Position numbers and translations under genes: made by a program | Assembly: GCF_002933465.1 (NCBI RefSeq) | Contig: NZ_PSZE01000003.1 | Coordinates: 186,001 to 250,000, forward strand | From: Nocardia nova | Lineage (GTDB): Bacteria > Actinomycetota > Actinomycetes > Mycobacteriales > Mycobacteriaceae | Reading direction: 5' to 3' | DNA length: 64,000 nt | Notes under the pieces: model-generated | What the model saw: the letters and a program-made list of their open reading frames with translations, nothing else | Database searches by the model: none | What the model was told of the DNA's origin: nothing | Shown: piece after piece, positions 51,368-60,679 of the stretch | How the letters are laid out: the number at the start of each line of letters is the position of its first letter | How positions within the stretch are numbered: position 1 is the stretch's first letter

Positions 51368-52156
51368 TCAGCGGAGGGGTTTGGCCGCGACGACGACCAG
51401 GTTGCTGACCAGTAGTTCCCGCGCGCCCGGTATGCGCGTCACCCACCACGCCCAGCGAGGGTGGTAGCGGGGGAAGGTGGCGAGGATCTGGGCCCGGCCG
51501 CCGGTTTTGCGCGCCCATCGCAGCCCGTCGGCGGCGGTGACGGCGAACAGTGAGCTGCCGAAGCGGTTCTTGGGCTGCTTTCCGGTGCGGCGGGTGTAGC
51601 GCCGGGCCGCGAACTCACCGCCGAGGTAATGCCACGGGCCCGTCTCGTGTCCGCCGAACGGCCCCAGCCACACCGTGTAGGACAGCACCATCAGACCGCC
51701 CGGTTTGGTGATGCGCAGCATCTCGTCGGCCATCACCCACGGCTGCGGCACATGTTCGGCGACGTTCGAGGAAAGGCAGATGTCGACGGCGTCGTCGCGG
51801 ATGGGCAGCGCCATTCCGGACCCGCGGACCGCGCCCGCCACGGTGAGTCCGGCCGCGTGCATTTCGGCCGGATCGGGTTCGATCGGCAGATAGCGCGCGC
51901 CCGCCGCCGCGAATTCGTCCGCGAAGTAGCCGGGACCGCCGCCGACGTCGACGATGACGGTGCCGGTCAGGTCCCGCCCGGTCAGATCACGATAGAAATC
52001 GGCTATCAAATCGGCGGTGTCGGCGGCGATACCCCCGTAGAACCGGCCCGGATCGGTTTGCTCGAAGCGGAAGCTGCCCAAAAGGCGCAGGGAGCGGCGG
52101 AGGGTGGCCCGGCGCGCGAAGCGTGGACGCGGTCCGGTTGCGTCGGATCGAAGCAT
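51368..52156 (-). CDS. Class I SAM-dependent methyltransferase (Rv0224c-like)
   Basis: Methyltransferase of 262 residues. The SAM-binding motif I is VIVDVGGGPGYFADEFAAAG (about residue 70), with the acidic residue at LPIEPDPAEM and motif IV/post-motif at VDICLSSNVAEHVPQPWVMA. The N-terminus is basic and helical. It matches the position of Rv0224c next to the glycosyltransferase Rv0225. The acceptor is unknown; involvement in envelope lipid or glycan modification is suggested only by neighbours. It is divergent from the glycosyltransferase gene. Confidence 0.9.
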   Translation of the reverse strand: MLRSDATGPRPRFARRATLRRSLRLLGSFRFEQTDPGRFYGGIAADTADLIADFYRDLTGRDLTGTVIVDVGGGPGYFADEFAAAGARYLPIEPDPAEMHAAGLTVAGAVRGSGMALPIRDDAVDICLSSNVAEHVPQPWVMADEMLRITKPGGLMVLSYTVWLGPFGGHETGPWHYLGGEFAARRYTRRTGKQPKNRFGSSLFAVTAADGLRWARKTGGRAQILATFPRYHPRWAWWVTRIPGARELLVSNLVVVAAKPLR

Positions 52157-52329
52157 GGCCGCGCCAGTCTATGCGGCCACAGCAGCGACCCGGAACGGTC
52201 ATCGGCGACTATGGTGGAGCCCACTGTCGTCCGACCTGAGCGATCTGGAGAACTGCCTTGCCCGGAACCGGCCCCCGCGAGCGCGCCACCCTGGCGCGGC
52301 GCTGCGGACTCGATGCCGGTGGGAGCGAG

Positions 52330-53577
52330 ATGCGGGCCGCGAATGCGGACGTGCGGGAAGTCCTGCTGCTGTGCTGGCGCGATACCGGACATCCGCAGGG
52401 TGGCGGGAGTGAGCGGTATCTGGAGCAGGTAGGTGCGCAGTTGGCGGCACGCGGGGTGAAAGTGACGCTGCGGACCGCGCACTATCCGGGCGCGGCGCGG
52501 CGCGAGCACATCGACGGCATCGAGATCAGCCGGGCCGGCGGGCGCTTCACGGTCTATCCGCGAGCGCTGGCCGCCATCGCGGCCGGTCGGCTGGGTTTCG
52601 GCCCACTGCGCGGGATGCGGCCGGATGCGGTCATCGACACCCAGAACGGCATTCCGTTCTTCGCCCGGACGGTCTCCGGGGCGCCCTCGGTGGTCCTGGT
52701 GCATCACGGCCATCGGGAGCAGTGGCCAGTGGCGGGTCGTGTGGTCGGGCGAATCGGCTGGTGGATCGAATCGCGACTGTCGCCACGGGTCCATCGGCGC
52801 GACCAATATCTGACGGTATCGCTGCCCTCCGCGGAGGAACTCGCCTCGCTCGGGGTCGATGCGACGCGAATCGCGGTGGTGCGCAACGGTGCCGAACCTG
52901 TGCCCGCACAAGCACCGACCGGTGCCGAATCGACCCGCACCCCGTATCCGAGCATCGTCGTGCTGTCGAGGCTGGTACCGCACAAGCAGATCGAGGACGC
53001 GCTCGACGTGGTCGCGGGTCTGCGTGAGCGCCTGCCCGGCCTGCGCCTGGACGTGATCGGCGACGGCTGGTGGGCCGACAATCTGAAAGACCGCGCGCAT
53101 CGCTCGGGTATCGCCGACGCGGTGGATTTCCACGGCTTCGTCGACGAAGCGCGCAAGCACGAATTGCTTTCCCGCGCTTGGGTTCAGGTGCTGCCCTCCC
53201 GCAAGGAAGGGTGGGGTCTCGCGGTGATCGAGGCCGCGCAGCACGGCGTCCCGACCATCGGCTACCGCAGTTCACGGGGGCTCACCGACTCCATCGTCGA
53301 CGGCGTGACCGGGGTGCTGGTGGACGACTCCAGCCAGCTCACCGAAACCGTGGGGGAACTGCTCGCCGACTCCGAGGCACGAATTGTCATGGGGGAGAAG
53401 GCTCGTACGCGAGCTCGCGAGTTCTCCTGGGAACAGACGGGTAACGGAGTCAATGAGGTCCTGGCCGCCGCCGCCCGGGGACAATTCGTCTCGGGGCTGG
53501 TGACGGGCCGTGCGACGGTGGCGGCGGCGACGTCGGCGCCGCTCCCGGACGACTGCGTCACCCCGACTCTCCGCTGA
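52330..53577 (+). CDS. GT4-type glycosyltransferase (Rv0225-like)
   Basis: Glycosyltransferase of 415 residues with two Rossmann-like domains (GT-B). The N-terminal part starts MRAANADVREVLLLCWRDTG and GHPQGGGSERYLEQVGAQLA, with the usual glycine-rich acceptor loop; the donor-binding half has VVLSRLVPHKQIEDALDVV, LPSRKEGWGLAVIEAAQHGV (the EX7E-type region) and PTIGYRSSRGL. The sugar and acceptor are unknown; the surrounding genes are wall-related. The ATG at 52330 aligns best with homologues; a TTG at 52258 would add 24 residues. There is no membrane helix. Confidence 0.9.
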   Translation: MRAANADVREVLLLCWRDTGHPQGGGSERYLEQVGAQLAARGVKVTLRTAHYPGAARREHIDGIEISRAGGRFTVYPRALAAIAAGRLGFGPLRGMRPDAVIDTQNGIPFFARTVSGAPSVVLVHHGHREQWPVAGRVVGRIGWWIESRLSPRVHRRDQYLTVSLPSAEELASLGVDATRIAVVRNGAEPVPAQAPTGAESTRTPYPSIVVLSRLVPHKQIEDALDVVAGLRERLPGLRLDVIGDGWWADNLKDRAHRSGIADAVDFHGFVDEARKHELLSRAWVQVLPSRKEGWGLAVIEAAQHGVPTIGYRSSRGLTDSIVDGVTGVLVDDSSQLTETVGELLADSEARIVMGEKARTRAREFSWEQTGNGVNEVLAAAARGQFVSGLVTGRATVAAATSAPLPDDCVTPTLR

Positions 53578-53629
53578 TCGGCAGGCTATCTGCCGGCCTG
53601 GCGATGGCGCGACTGTCGATCCGTGCGAG

Positions 53630-55600
53630 TCATCTCCGCCGTCGCCGGTCGGCCAGGACCGCGGCGAGGCCGGCCAGAAGCAGGGCTGCCCACAGAGCGT
53701 GCGCGACGATGGCTGCGGTGCGGTCGGTGGCGGTGGCGCCGGCCACGTCCCGTGCGCCCGGTACGCGGTACAGCGTCAGATCGGCGTCGGAGTACACCGG
53801 CTGTAGCCGGCTCAGTGTGGTCTTCGCATCGCCGACCGCTCCCGGCGTGCGGTGTTCGACGAGAATCCACCCGATGCCCTGGGCGGCGAGGTCGGCGGGC
53901 GCCGCGCCCCGGAGCAGAAGGTTCTCCACTCGCTGGGCCCGTGCCCCCTCGCCCGCCACCACTCGGCCCCGGACCGGCAGCACCCCTGTCTGCAAGACAT
54001 CCGACCGCAGCATGCGAGGTGCTGGATCCAGCACCGGAACCCTTCCGCTGTAAGGAAATACGCGGAACATCCCGGCGGGCAGCACGGCGACGTCGCCGGG
54101 ACCGTCGACCACCGCGGCCACCCGCTGCCACGCCGGTGGGTAGTGCACCGGTCGCAGTGCCCCACCCACTCCCCAGGCCAGGTCGGGAAGGGTGAGGATC
54201 AGCGCGGCGATGAACAGCAGTGCGGTAAGAGGTTGCGAGGCACCAGGATCGTTCTGTACCGGCCCGCTGCCGCTCGTCGATGGTTGGTCCGCATCCGCCG
54301 CCGGCCGTGCCTGTGGTGCTGCTGCAGGGCTGCGGGTGTGAGTCGTAGCTTCCTGTGGCGCAGCGTGTTTCGTCGGCCACGCGGTGTGTCGTCGGCCGAG
54401 TGCGGCGAGCGCGTGGCAGCCCGCCGCCGCGCAGAGGGCGTACGCGGGCATGGCCAGGGCGACGTATTTCTGGGTGTCGCGCAGGAGTCCGGCGCCGGGG
54501 ATGCGCGCGATCAGGGATTCGCCGATGGCGATGCCCCACCCCGTCGCCCCCAGAGCCGGCAGCAGGATGCAGACGGCGGCCAGCACCAGCAACATCCGCC
54601 GTGTACGACGCGTGGACCGCTCACCCCGGGCTGCCACCGCTCGCACGCCCGAGACGACGATCGCCAGCAGAACGAGCGTCGACAGGACCGCGAAAAGCGT
54701 TGTCCGCGAATCGGGAACGGCCTCGCCGTTCCAGATTCCGCCCAGTCCGGCCAGGCTCCCCAAGGTGCCGAGCCCCGGTTCGGCCCGCGCGGCGAAGGCC
54801 GCCACGCCCGCCGGATCGGACGGTTCGGCTCCGCTACCGGACAGCACCGTTGCCACCAGCCACGGACTGGCGCTGATCAGCCACAACGCCACCGTGCCGA
54901 CAAGGTTTCGCCGTCCCACCGTAAGAACGGCCACCAGGCCCGCCAGCAGCGAACCGGTCGGGGTCAAACCCGCCGCGGCGAGTACGCCGCCCAGCATCAA
55001 CCACGGCCCGAGCGGCCCGCGCCGCGGCCGGTGATCGACAGCGCCGGCGTGCTCCGGCGCATCACCCAACGGCATCCGGGCCGAACCGGCCCTTATCCGC
55101 TGTGTGAGGACAACGGTCCAGGGCAGCGCAGCGTATCCGGCCAGCAGGCTCCAATGACCCTGGAGAAGTCGTTCGGCGACATAGGGATTCCAGATCGCGA
55201 CTGTCGCGGCGACGAGCTGCGGTGCCAGGGACGCCCGCAGCAGGGTGCGGGTGAGCCGGGCCGCGCCCCACCCGGCGGCGGTGAGCGCCAGCACCATAAT
55301 CGCCTTGACGACGATCCCCCCGTCCACCACCACCGACAGTGCGGCCAGCAATCCGTCCTGCGGTACCGCTCGCGGCGCCGCGTCCCCCAAACCCAAGGCC
55401 GCATCGGTCGCGTACGACCGGGGCGTGCTCACCCCATCGCGCAGCAGCAGATAGCCCGGCCCCAACAGCGGCCCGACGACGATCAGCGCGAGGACGAGGC
55501 TGTAGACCAGGGGCACGAGCCGGGCCCACATCGGCGCAGCGCCTGCCGATCGCAGCTGCGAGTGTCTGGTGTCGTCGCCGCGTTCTCGAGCCCCGGTCAC
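53630..55600 (-). CDS. Large polytopic membrane protein (Rv0226c-like)
   Basis: Membrane protein of 656 residues with a dozen or so helices. The N-terminal part has PLVYSLVLALIVVGPLLGPG, GIVVKAIMVLALTAAGWGAA and the short periplasmic-side motif ATVAIWNPYVAERLLQGHWS, which resembles GT-C glycosyltransferase and mannosyltransferase-like membrane proteins. A long loop follows, then a C-terminal extracytoplasmic domain (VLPAGMFRVFPYSGRVPVLD and GIGWILVEHRTPGAVGDAKT) and a last helix. It is the counterpart of Rv0226c. A direct catalytic site cannot be named. The start is GTG at 55600. It converges with the glycosyltransferase gene. Confidence 0.82.
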   Translation of the reverse strand: MTGARERGDDTRHSQLRSAGAAPMWARLVPLVYSLVLALIVVGPLLGPGYLLLRDGVSTPRSYATDAALGLGDAAPRAVPQDGLLAALSVVVDGGIVVKAIMVLALTAAGWGAARLTRTLLRASLAPQLVAATVAIWNPYVAERLLQGHWSLLAGYAALPWTVVLTQRIRAGSARMPLGDAPEHAGAVDHRPRRGPLGPWLMLGGVLAAAGLTPTGSLLAGLVAVLTVGRRNLVGTVALWLISASPWLVATVLSGSGAEPSDPAGVAAFAARAEPGLGTLGSLAGLGGIWNGEAVPDSRTTLFAVLSTLVLLAIVVSGVRAVAARGERSTRRTRRMLLVLAAVCILLPALGATGWGIAIGESLIARIPGAGLLRDTQKYVALAMPAYALCAAAGCHALAALGRRHTAWPTKHAAPQEATTHTRSPAAAPQARPAADADQPSTSGSGPVQNDPGASQPLTALLFIAALILTLPDLAWGVGGALRPVHYPPAWQRVAAVVDGPGDVAVLPAGMFRVFPYSGRVPVLDPAPRMLRSDVLQTGVLPVRGRVVAGEGARAQRVENLLLRGAAPADLAAQGIGWILVEHRTPGAVGDAKTTLSRLQPVYSDADLTLYRVPGARDVAGATATDRTAAIVAHALWAALLLAGLAAVLADRRRRR

Positions 55601-55805
55601 GCTGAGTCACCCTACGTCGGCCGGAATGACGGCGGCGGCCGTCCGGCGTAACCTACATCCGCACAAGTTCGTCCACGGTCAAGGTGGCATCGGGAAGCGC
55701 GCGGAAGTAGTCGAGCGGAAATGTGCGGCAGTCCGGCACGGTGAACCGGGTGCGGGCCGCGAAAGCCGGGAGGGTGCGATCACGCGGCGAGACGAGGGGT
55801 TGTCC

Positions 55806-56309
55806 ATGGATCGATGCGCCGAATGCGGCTTCGAGTACCGGCCGGCCGAGTCGGCGCAGGCCGCGGGCGCGATCGTCGCGGGCGTCGCCGAGTTGGCGGC
55901 GACGGTGAACGACTGCCCCGGCGCGGGGCGTCGCCGCCTTCCACAGCTGTGGTCGCCGCTGGAGTACGGCTGCCATGTCCGCGACGTACTGCTCGTGCAG
56001 CGAGAACGGATCCTGCTGGCGCGCCGCGCCGACCGCCCGGCCCTGGTCACCATGGGCCGCGACGAACGTGCCGATCACGACGGCTACGCCGACCAGGACC
56101 CCGCCGACGTGGCACAGGAACTACTCGTGTCGGCGCGACTGCTCGCGAATGTGCTCGACCGCCTCGCCGAGGCCGACTGGGACCGCCGCGTTCTGTACAA
56201 CTACCCCGATCGCGTCGAGCGCGAACTGCGCTGGGTGGCGGCCCACACCGTCCACGAGGTCCGCCACCATCTGCTCGACGTGCGGCGCCAGCTGGCGGAC
56301 GAGGACTGA
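55806..56309 (+). CDS. DinB family protein
   Basis: Protein of 167 residues with the DinB four-helix-bundle fold. It starts MDRCAECGFEYRPAESAQAA, with an N-terminal CxxC pair. The helices contain PQLWSPLEYGCHVRDVLLVQ, whose His is one of the metal ligands, and WVAAHTVHEVRHHLLDVRRQ, which supplies the HxxxH-type pair near the C-terminus. DinB proteins often are thiol-dependent transferases, but this member is uncharacterised. The ATG at 55806 is weakly supported; the open frame runs further upstream without homology. Confidence 0.85.
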   Translation: MDRCAECGFEYRPAESAQAAGAIVAGVAELAATVNDCPGAGRRRLPQLWSPLEYGCHVRDVLLVQRERILLARRADRPALVTMGRDERADHDGYADQDPADVAQELLVSARLLANVLDRLAEADWDRRVLYNYPDRVERELRWVAAHTVHEVRHHLLDVRRQLADED

Positions 56310-56391
56310 GAACACCCGCTCTACGGCACCGCGGGCGCGTACCGGCGGGCCTCGGCTGTTCCGGGCTGCGACGAGGTGGGAGCATGGCGGG

Positions 56392-57723
56392 ATGCCTGCC
56401 CTGCGTCGTCTACCCGTGGTCGCGGATATGACCCTGGTGACCGCTGGAGCCATGACCGCGAATATCGCCGGCTATCTGCTGCAACTGCTGGCCGGGCGCT
56501 GGCTGGGCGTGGCCGGCTACAGCGCCTTCGCGAGCCTGCTGGCCGTGCAGTTGCTGGCCGCGGTGCCGGCGTTGGCGCTGCAGAATGTGGTCGCGCGGGA
56601 GCTGGTGCGCGGCGCCGCGGTGGCGACGGTGCGCGGTTTGACCCGGCGCTGCGCGATGATCGTGGCGGTCGTCGCACTCGCGCTCATACCCCTGGTCGCG
56701 GTGCTGTTGCACGTGCGAGCACCCGCCGCGGGCGGGGCGCTGATCGCGGCACCGGTGCTGGTGCTGCTCTCCGGGGAGCAGGGCATTCTGCAGGGAACGA
56801 ACCGATTCCGTTCGCTCGCCACCGTTCTCGGTGGTTCGGCGGTAGCCCGGGTAGCTCCGGCGCTGATCGCGCTGGCCGTCGGGGCGGGTGCCGCTACCGC
56901 GCTCTGGGGCGCGGCCCTCGGCCTGCTGGTGGCCACCGTTGCGGCGAACCGGATCGCGCGCATCGCACACTCGGTGACCGATGCCGGGTCTCACCCGCTG
57001 CCGCCGGACGCGGCCGAAGTCGCGCGGGTCCCGGTCGCCGTCGAGGTCGGCAGAACGGGTGCGCGGATCGGGGCGGTGCGGGCCGCCGACGTGGCCGCGG
57101 TCCTGCGTGCCGCGCAGGTCCAAGCCGCCTTGATGGCGCTGTCGTCCGCGGATCTGATCGTCGCCCGCATCGTGCTCGACGAGGCGGACGCCAGCCGTTA
57201 CGCTCTCGGCGCGATCGCCACCAAGATCGCGTTCTGGCTGCCGCAGGCCGTCGGTGTCGTGCTGTATCCGCGCATGGCGCAACCGCAGCATTCCGTGCGT
57301 GCGCTGCGTTCCGCGCTGGGCGTGCTGGCGGTGGTCGGCCTGGTCGCCGTGGCGGGTGCGGCCGTGCTGGCGCCGCTGGCCCCGCTGTTCGCCGGCCGTG
57401 ACTACGCGCCGATCGAGGATCTGCTGTGGCTGTTCGCGCTGGCCGGCGCGCTGTTGGCCGTGCTGCAGGGAGCCCTGCTGTCGGCCATCGCCGCCGACCG
57501 TACGGCACCGGCCGTCGTGATCTGGGCCGGACTGGCGGTCGAAGTGGGCGTCGCCGTGCCGTTCGTGCGCAGCCTGCCGGTGTTGATCGCGCTGGCCACC
57601 GGAGTCGCCGCGACGGTCACCGCGCTCGTGGTCGCCGTCGTGCTCCGGACCGTACGCCGCGGCCCGGAAGCTACTACCGATGACGCTGTGGGAGAACGAC
57701 TTTCGCCGCTGTCGGCCGAGTGA
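56392..57723 (+). CDS. Polysaccharide/lipid flippase-like membrane protein (MOP superfamily)
   Basis: Membrane protein of 443 residues with about 12 helices. TLVTAGAMTANIAGYLLQLL, then AGRWLGVAGYSAFASLLAVQ, is the start typical of Wzx/oligosaccharide flippases; later segments are IAPLALQN-like PALALQNVVARELVRGAA, ADLIVARIVLDEADASRYAL, AIATKIAFWLPQAVGVVLYP and a C-terminal set of hydrophobic stretches. A flippase for a lipid-linked glycan is the most likely role given the wall genes nearby. The ATG at 56392 is used; GGGAG lies about 12 nt before it. Confidence 0.8.
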   Translation: MPALRRLPVVADMTLVTAGAMTANIAGYLLQLLAGRWLGVAGYSAFASLLAVQLLAAVPALALQNVVARELVRGAAVATVRGLTRRCAMIVAVVALALIPLVAVLLHVRAPAAGGALIAAPVLVLLSGEQGILQGTNRFRSLATVLGGSAVARVAPALIALAVGAGAATALWGAALGLLVATVAANRIARIAHSVTDAGSHPLPPDAAEVARVPVAVEVGRTGARIGAVRAADVAAVLRAAQVQAALMALSSADLIVARIVLDEADASRYALGAIATKIAFWLPQAVGVVLYPRMAQPQHSVRALRSALGVLAVVGLVAVAGAAVLAPLAPLFAGRDYAPIEDLLWLFALAGALLAVLQGALLSAIAADRTAPAVVIWAGLAVEVGVAVPFVRSLPVLIALATGVAATVTALVVAVVLRTVRRGPEATTDDAVGERLSPLSAE

Positions 57724-57739
57724 CTACGAGGTGGGCGCG

Positions 57740-58040
57740 GCGGGCGCGGTCTATGCGTCCGATTCCGTGACGTCCTCGGCGGTGATGTCCTCGGCGGCGC
57801 GCTGGTACGCCGTCCATGTCACGGCGCTGTGCCCCGGCGTCACCGCGACCGCGTCCCGGACCGCCGTCGATGTACCGCCGTGGCTGGTGCAGTCGCCCGA
57901 GGATGTGGTGCGCCCGGGCGCGAAAAGCGCCGGCCCGCAATGAAGGCCCGATCGTGCTCACCAGCCGCGCCAACCGGCTGTGGACCACCGCCATGCGGCT
58001 GCTGCCGCGCCGAACAGCTCTGACCCTGCTCGCCGATCGA
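57740..58040 (+). pseudogene. Decayed and frameshifted SDR gene (C-terminal part)
   Basis: In one frame 57740-57943 encodes AVYASDSVTSS, then VHVTALCPGVTATASRTAVD and VPPWLVQSPEDVVR, the late part of a short-chain dehydrogenase. The catalytic YxxxK has decayed (YASDS). A stop interrupts at 57941-57943 and homology resumes in another frame as SRANRLWTTAMRLLPRRTAL. The N-terminal Rossmann half is missing. Decay plus frameshift make this a pseudogene. Confidence 0.65.
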
Positions 58041-58050
58041 GGAGAACACC

Positions 58051-58107
58051 ATGTCCACCACCACCGACACCGCTGCCATCCGCGCCCTCATCGAGCGCAG
58101 CCGGGAC
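58051..58107 (+). pseudogene. Truncated start of a SnoaL-like gene
   Basis: An ATG at 58051 with GAGGAGAACACC upstream begins MSTTTDTAAIRALIERSRDL, as in small SnoaL/NTF2-like proteins. After about 19 codons the sequence enters the 3' end of the opposite-strand DUF3068 gene, and no SnoaL fold continues. The intact ribosome site together with lost body points to truncation by deletion or rearrangement. Confidence 0.5.
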
Positions 58108-59247
58108 CTAGCGGTTCTTACTGATGTCGATCTGCTGCGTCGGAGCCTCCGAGAACGGCTGCCCCGGCTTGTCGCTCGGCGGAGTGGTCTGCGGCTTCTT
58201 GACCAGACGGCCCGGCTTCGAGGAGCCGTCGCCGCCGCGCAGGCCCAGGATCAGGCCGGCGATCAGCGAGATCGCGCCCAGCACACCGAAGGTGATCGGC
58301 AGGGTGCGACCGTAGAGCGACAGCTGATCCATGTACTTGCGGGCCTCGTCGGCCTGCGAGCGGATGGTGCCGGGATCGAAGGTCAGCGTGGTGTTGATCG
58401 CGGTGACCTCGGGCTTGTCCGCGCTGCGCGCGTAGTACTGGTGCAGCTGCTCGGAGCCGTTCACGACGGTGCCGGTCTTCGGCTCCACCCACACGTCGCG
58501 GGTGTTGGTGTAGTAGCGGTTCATCGTGACGTCACCCTCGCCTGGGACGCCCCACTTGGCGGCCGGGAAGGTGAGCCGGTTGGTCGGCGCGGAGGTGACC
58601 TTCGACAGATCGGTGGGCGGCACCTGCTGGCGGAAGTGGTAGACCTTCAGATCGTTGATCTCGGTCTCTTCCACGAACTTCATATCGAACGACTTGCGGG
58701 CGTTGATGTCGAAGTACGGGTAGGTGGTCTTCTCGGTGCCGAGCGGGAAGCGGTACTGGAGGCCGGTGTGCTGCACCGGATCCGCGACGCTGTTGCCCTT
58801 GCTGTCGACGGTGGTGGCGATCGAGCCGTTGGGGTCGTCGTCGATCGGCCGGCCGGTCTTGCGGTTGATGGTGACGCGGTCGATGATCGCCGACAGCAGG
58901 CCGGTGTCACCGGTCTTGTCCTTGCGGCGCAGCGTCTGACCGGCCTGGATCGTCATGTTGGTCTTGCCCGACGGATCCTCGACGGTGAGGAAGCGCTGTG
59001 AGATGAGCCCGACGTTCTTGTCGATCTGCACCGGGCCCTCGCCGGAGAGGAGGGATTTCGCGTCCAGCACCTCGCTCGGGGCGTCGGGCTTGTTGGATGC
59101 GATGGTGGTGATCTCGAGGTCGAGGGGAGTTTTGGCCAATTGGCTCACGCCGTACGTCGGGACCAGTATCGCTGCGACGATCAACAGCGCACCGAGTCCC
59201 ACGAGCAGGCAGGCCACCGTCCTCTTGGTACCGGCACTGAGTGCCAT
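58108..59247 (-). CDS. DUF3068 (PorA family, Rv0227c-like) membrane protein
   Basis: Protein of 379 residues with one N-terminal helix (TVACLLVGLGALLIVAAILV), a large extracytoplasmic domain (residues about 30-325) and one C-terminal helix (FGVLGAISLIAGLILGLRGG), then a cytoplasmic tail. The middle contains SAPTNRLTFPAAKWG and VTMNRYYTNTRDVWVEPKTG, typical of DUF3068. It resembles the CD36-like double-anchor layout and is the counterpart of Rv0227c, which occurs in mycolate-containing actinobacteria. A role in lipid handling is speculation. It is divergent from the acyltransferase gene. Confidence 0.9.
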   Translation of the reverse strand: MALSAGTKRTVACLLVGLGALLIVAAILVPTYGVSQLAKTPLDLEITTIASNKPDAPSEVLDAKSLLSGEGPVQIDKNVGLISQRFLTVEDPSGKTNMTIQAGQTLRRKDKTGDTGLLSAIIDRVTINRKTGRPIDDDPNGSIATTVDSKGNSVADPVQHTGLQYRFPLGTEKTTYPYFDINARKSFDMKFVEETEINDLKVYHFRQQVPPTDLSKVTSAPTNRLTFPAAKWGVPGEGDVTMNRYYTNTRDVWVEPKTGTVVNGSEQLHQYYARSADKPEVTAINTTLTFDPGTIRSQADEARKYMDQLSLYGRTLPITFGVLGAISLIAGLILGLRGGDGSSKPGRLVKKPQTTPPSDKPGQPFSEAPTQQIDISKNR

Positions 59248-59479
59248 GCAAACTCTCCTCGTCGTCGAACAAGCCTCGTCCGGGTGCGCTCACAACCGGG
59301 TGCGGTCATAACACAAGCACTCGTGAGCCCCGACACTAACAGTCCGGCACCTTAACGCGGCGAGCTGAGTGCGGAAAACACTCCGAAAACTACGAGCGTC
59401 CGGCGAGTCGCGGCTCAGGGCCGCGACGCGGGGAGCCGCACGAGGCGCCGGCGAACCCGGCAGGGCACACTGGATCGCG

Positions 59480-60679
59480 ATGACCGCAACGCCAGAAATC
59501 GCCACATCCAGCACCGACGTGCCGGCTGCCGCGGCGTCGCATCCCGCTCCGGCGGTTCCCGGAACCCGGAAATTCGTTCCCGCGCTGGAAGGGCTGCGCG
59601 GACTGGCCGCCCTCGGCGTGGTGCTGACGCACGTGGCCTTCCAGACCGGCGCCACCGCGGCGCCGGTGATCGGGCGGGTGTGGGAACGGTTCGACATGGC
59701 CGTCGCCGTATTCTTCGGTCTCTCCGGTTTCCTGCTGTGGCGCCCGCACGCCGCAGCGGCCCGCGGCCTGGGCGCCGCCCCTCGGGCCGGGCGATATCTG
59801 CTGCACCGGGCCGCTCGCATCCTGCCCGCCTACTGGGTCGTGGTCTGCGTGGCGCTCACACTGCTGCCGTCGGCGGCGCATTCGGCCGGGCTGCGGGTAT
59901 GGGGGGCGAATCTGATATTGGTGCAGGTGTTCGTCCCGCTGACGCTGACCGACGGTCTCACCCAGATGTGGAGTCTGTCGGTGGAGGTGGCGTTCTATCT
60001 GGTGCTGCCGCTGCTGGCCTGGGCGCTGGTCCGGTTGCGCGGCTCGGCGGCACGGCAGCGGGTGTTCGCGGTGACCGCGATCGGATTGCTGTGCCTGGGC
60101 TGGAACTTCCTTCCGGTGCCGACCCCGGATGCCATCCACGCCGACAACTGGCTGCCCGGATATCTGCCGTGGTTCGCGGCGGGCATGGTGCTGGCCGAAC
60201 TGGCCGAGGTCCTGGCCACGCGGTCCCGCAACGGCGAGGTGGCCCCGCGCTGGCAGCGCCTGCTCGGCGACCGCCGGCTGATGTGGTCGGTCGCCGCGGT
60301 CGCGTTCGCGCTCTCGGCCACCGACCTGGCCGGTCCCGCCGGACTGGCCCGCGCCGCGTCGTGGCAGTACGCGATGAAAATGGGTCTAGGGGCCTTGATC
60401 GGTTTCGGCCTGCTCGCCCCGCTCGTCGTCGGGGTCACGAGGCACCGCTTTCTGGAGAGCCGCCTGGCGCTGACGATCGGACGCTGGTCCTATGGCATCT
60501 TCATCTGGCATCTGGTGGTGTTGGCGATGATGTTCCCGATCTTCGGATTCATCCCGTTCAACGGCGGGTTCCTGCATGTGCTGGCATTGACGGTCGCCTT
60601 CACGATGCCGCTGGCCGCCGCGAGTTACGCGCTGGTCGAAGAACCGGTGCGGCAGTGGGTCAAACGCCGGTTCGGTTAA
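59480..60679 (+). CDS. Acyltransferase 3 family protein (Rv0228-like, possibly TmaT)
   Basis: Membrane O-acyltransferase of 399 residues with about ten helices. The hallmark is FVPALEGLRGLAALGVVLTH (catalytic-region Arg and His at about residue 53), then VFFGLSGFLLWRP and LTQMWSLSVEVAFYLVLPLL; later YGIFIWHLVVLAMMF and ALVEEPVRQWVKRRFG. By position next to the Rv0227c-like gene it corresponds to Rv0228. From memory, the corynebacterial relative TmaT acetylates trehalose monomycolate before MmpL export, so an acetyl- or acyl-transfer role in mycolate trafficking is plausible here. The ATG at 59480 starts 30 residues before the domain. The 3' end overlaps aftD by 20 bp. Confidence 0.87.
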   Translation: MTATPEIATSSTDVPAAAASHPAPAVPGTRKFVPALEGLRGLAALGVVLTHVAFQTGATAAPVIGRVWERFDMAVAVFFGLSGFLLWRPHAAAARGLGAAPRAGRYLLHRAARILPAYWVVVCVALTLLPSAAHSAGLRVWGANLILVQVFVPLTLTDGLTQMWSLSVEVAFYLVLPLLAWALVRLRGSAARQRVFAVTAIGLLCLGWNFLPVPTPDAIHADNWLPGYLPWFAAGMVLAELAEVLATRSRNGEVAPRWQRLLGDRRLMWSVAAVAFALSATDLAGPAGLARAASWQYAMKMGLGALIGFGLLAPLVVGVTRHRFLESRLALTIGRWSYGIFIWHLVVLAMMFPIFGFIPFNGGFLHVLALTVAFTMPLAAASYALVEEPVRQWVKRRFG

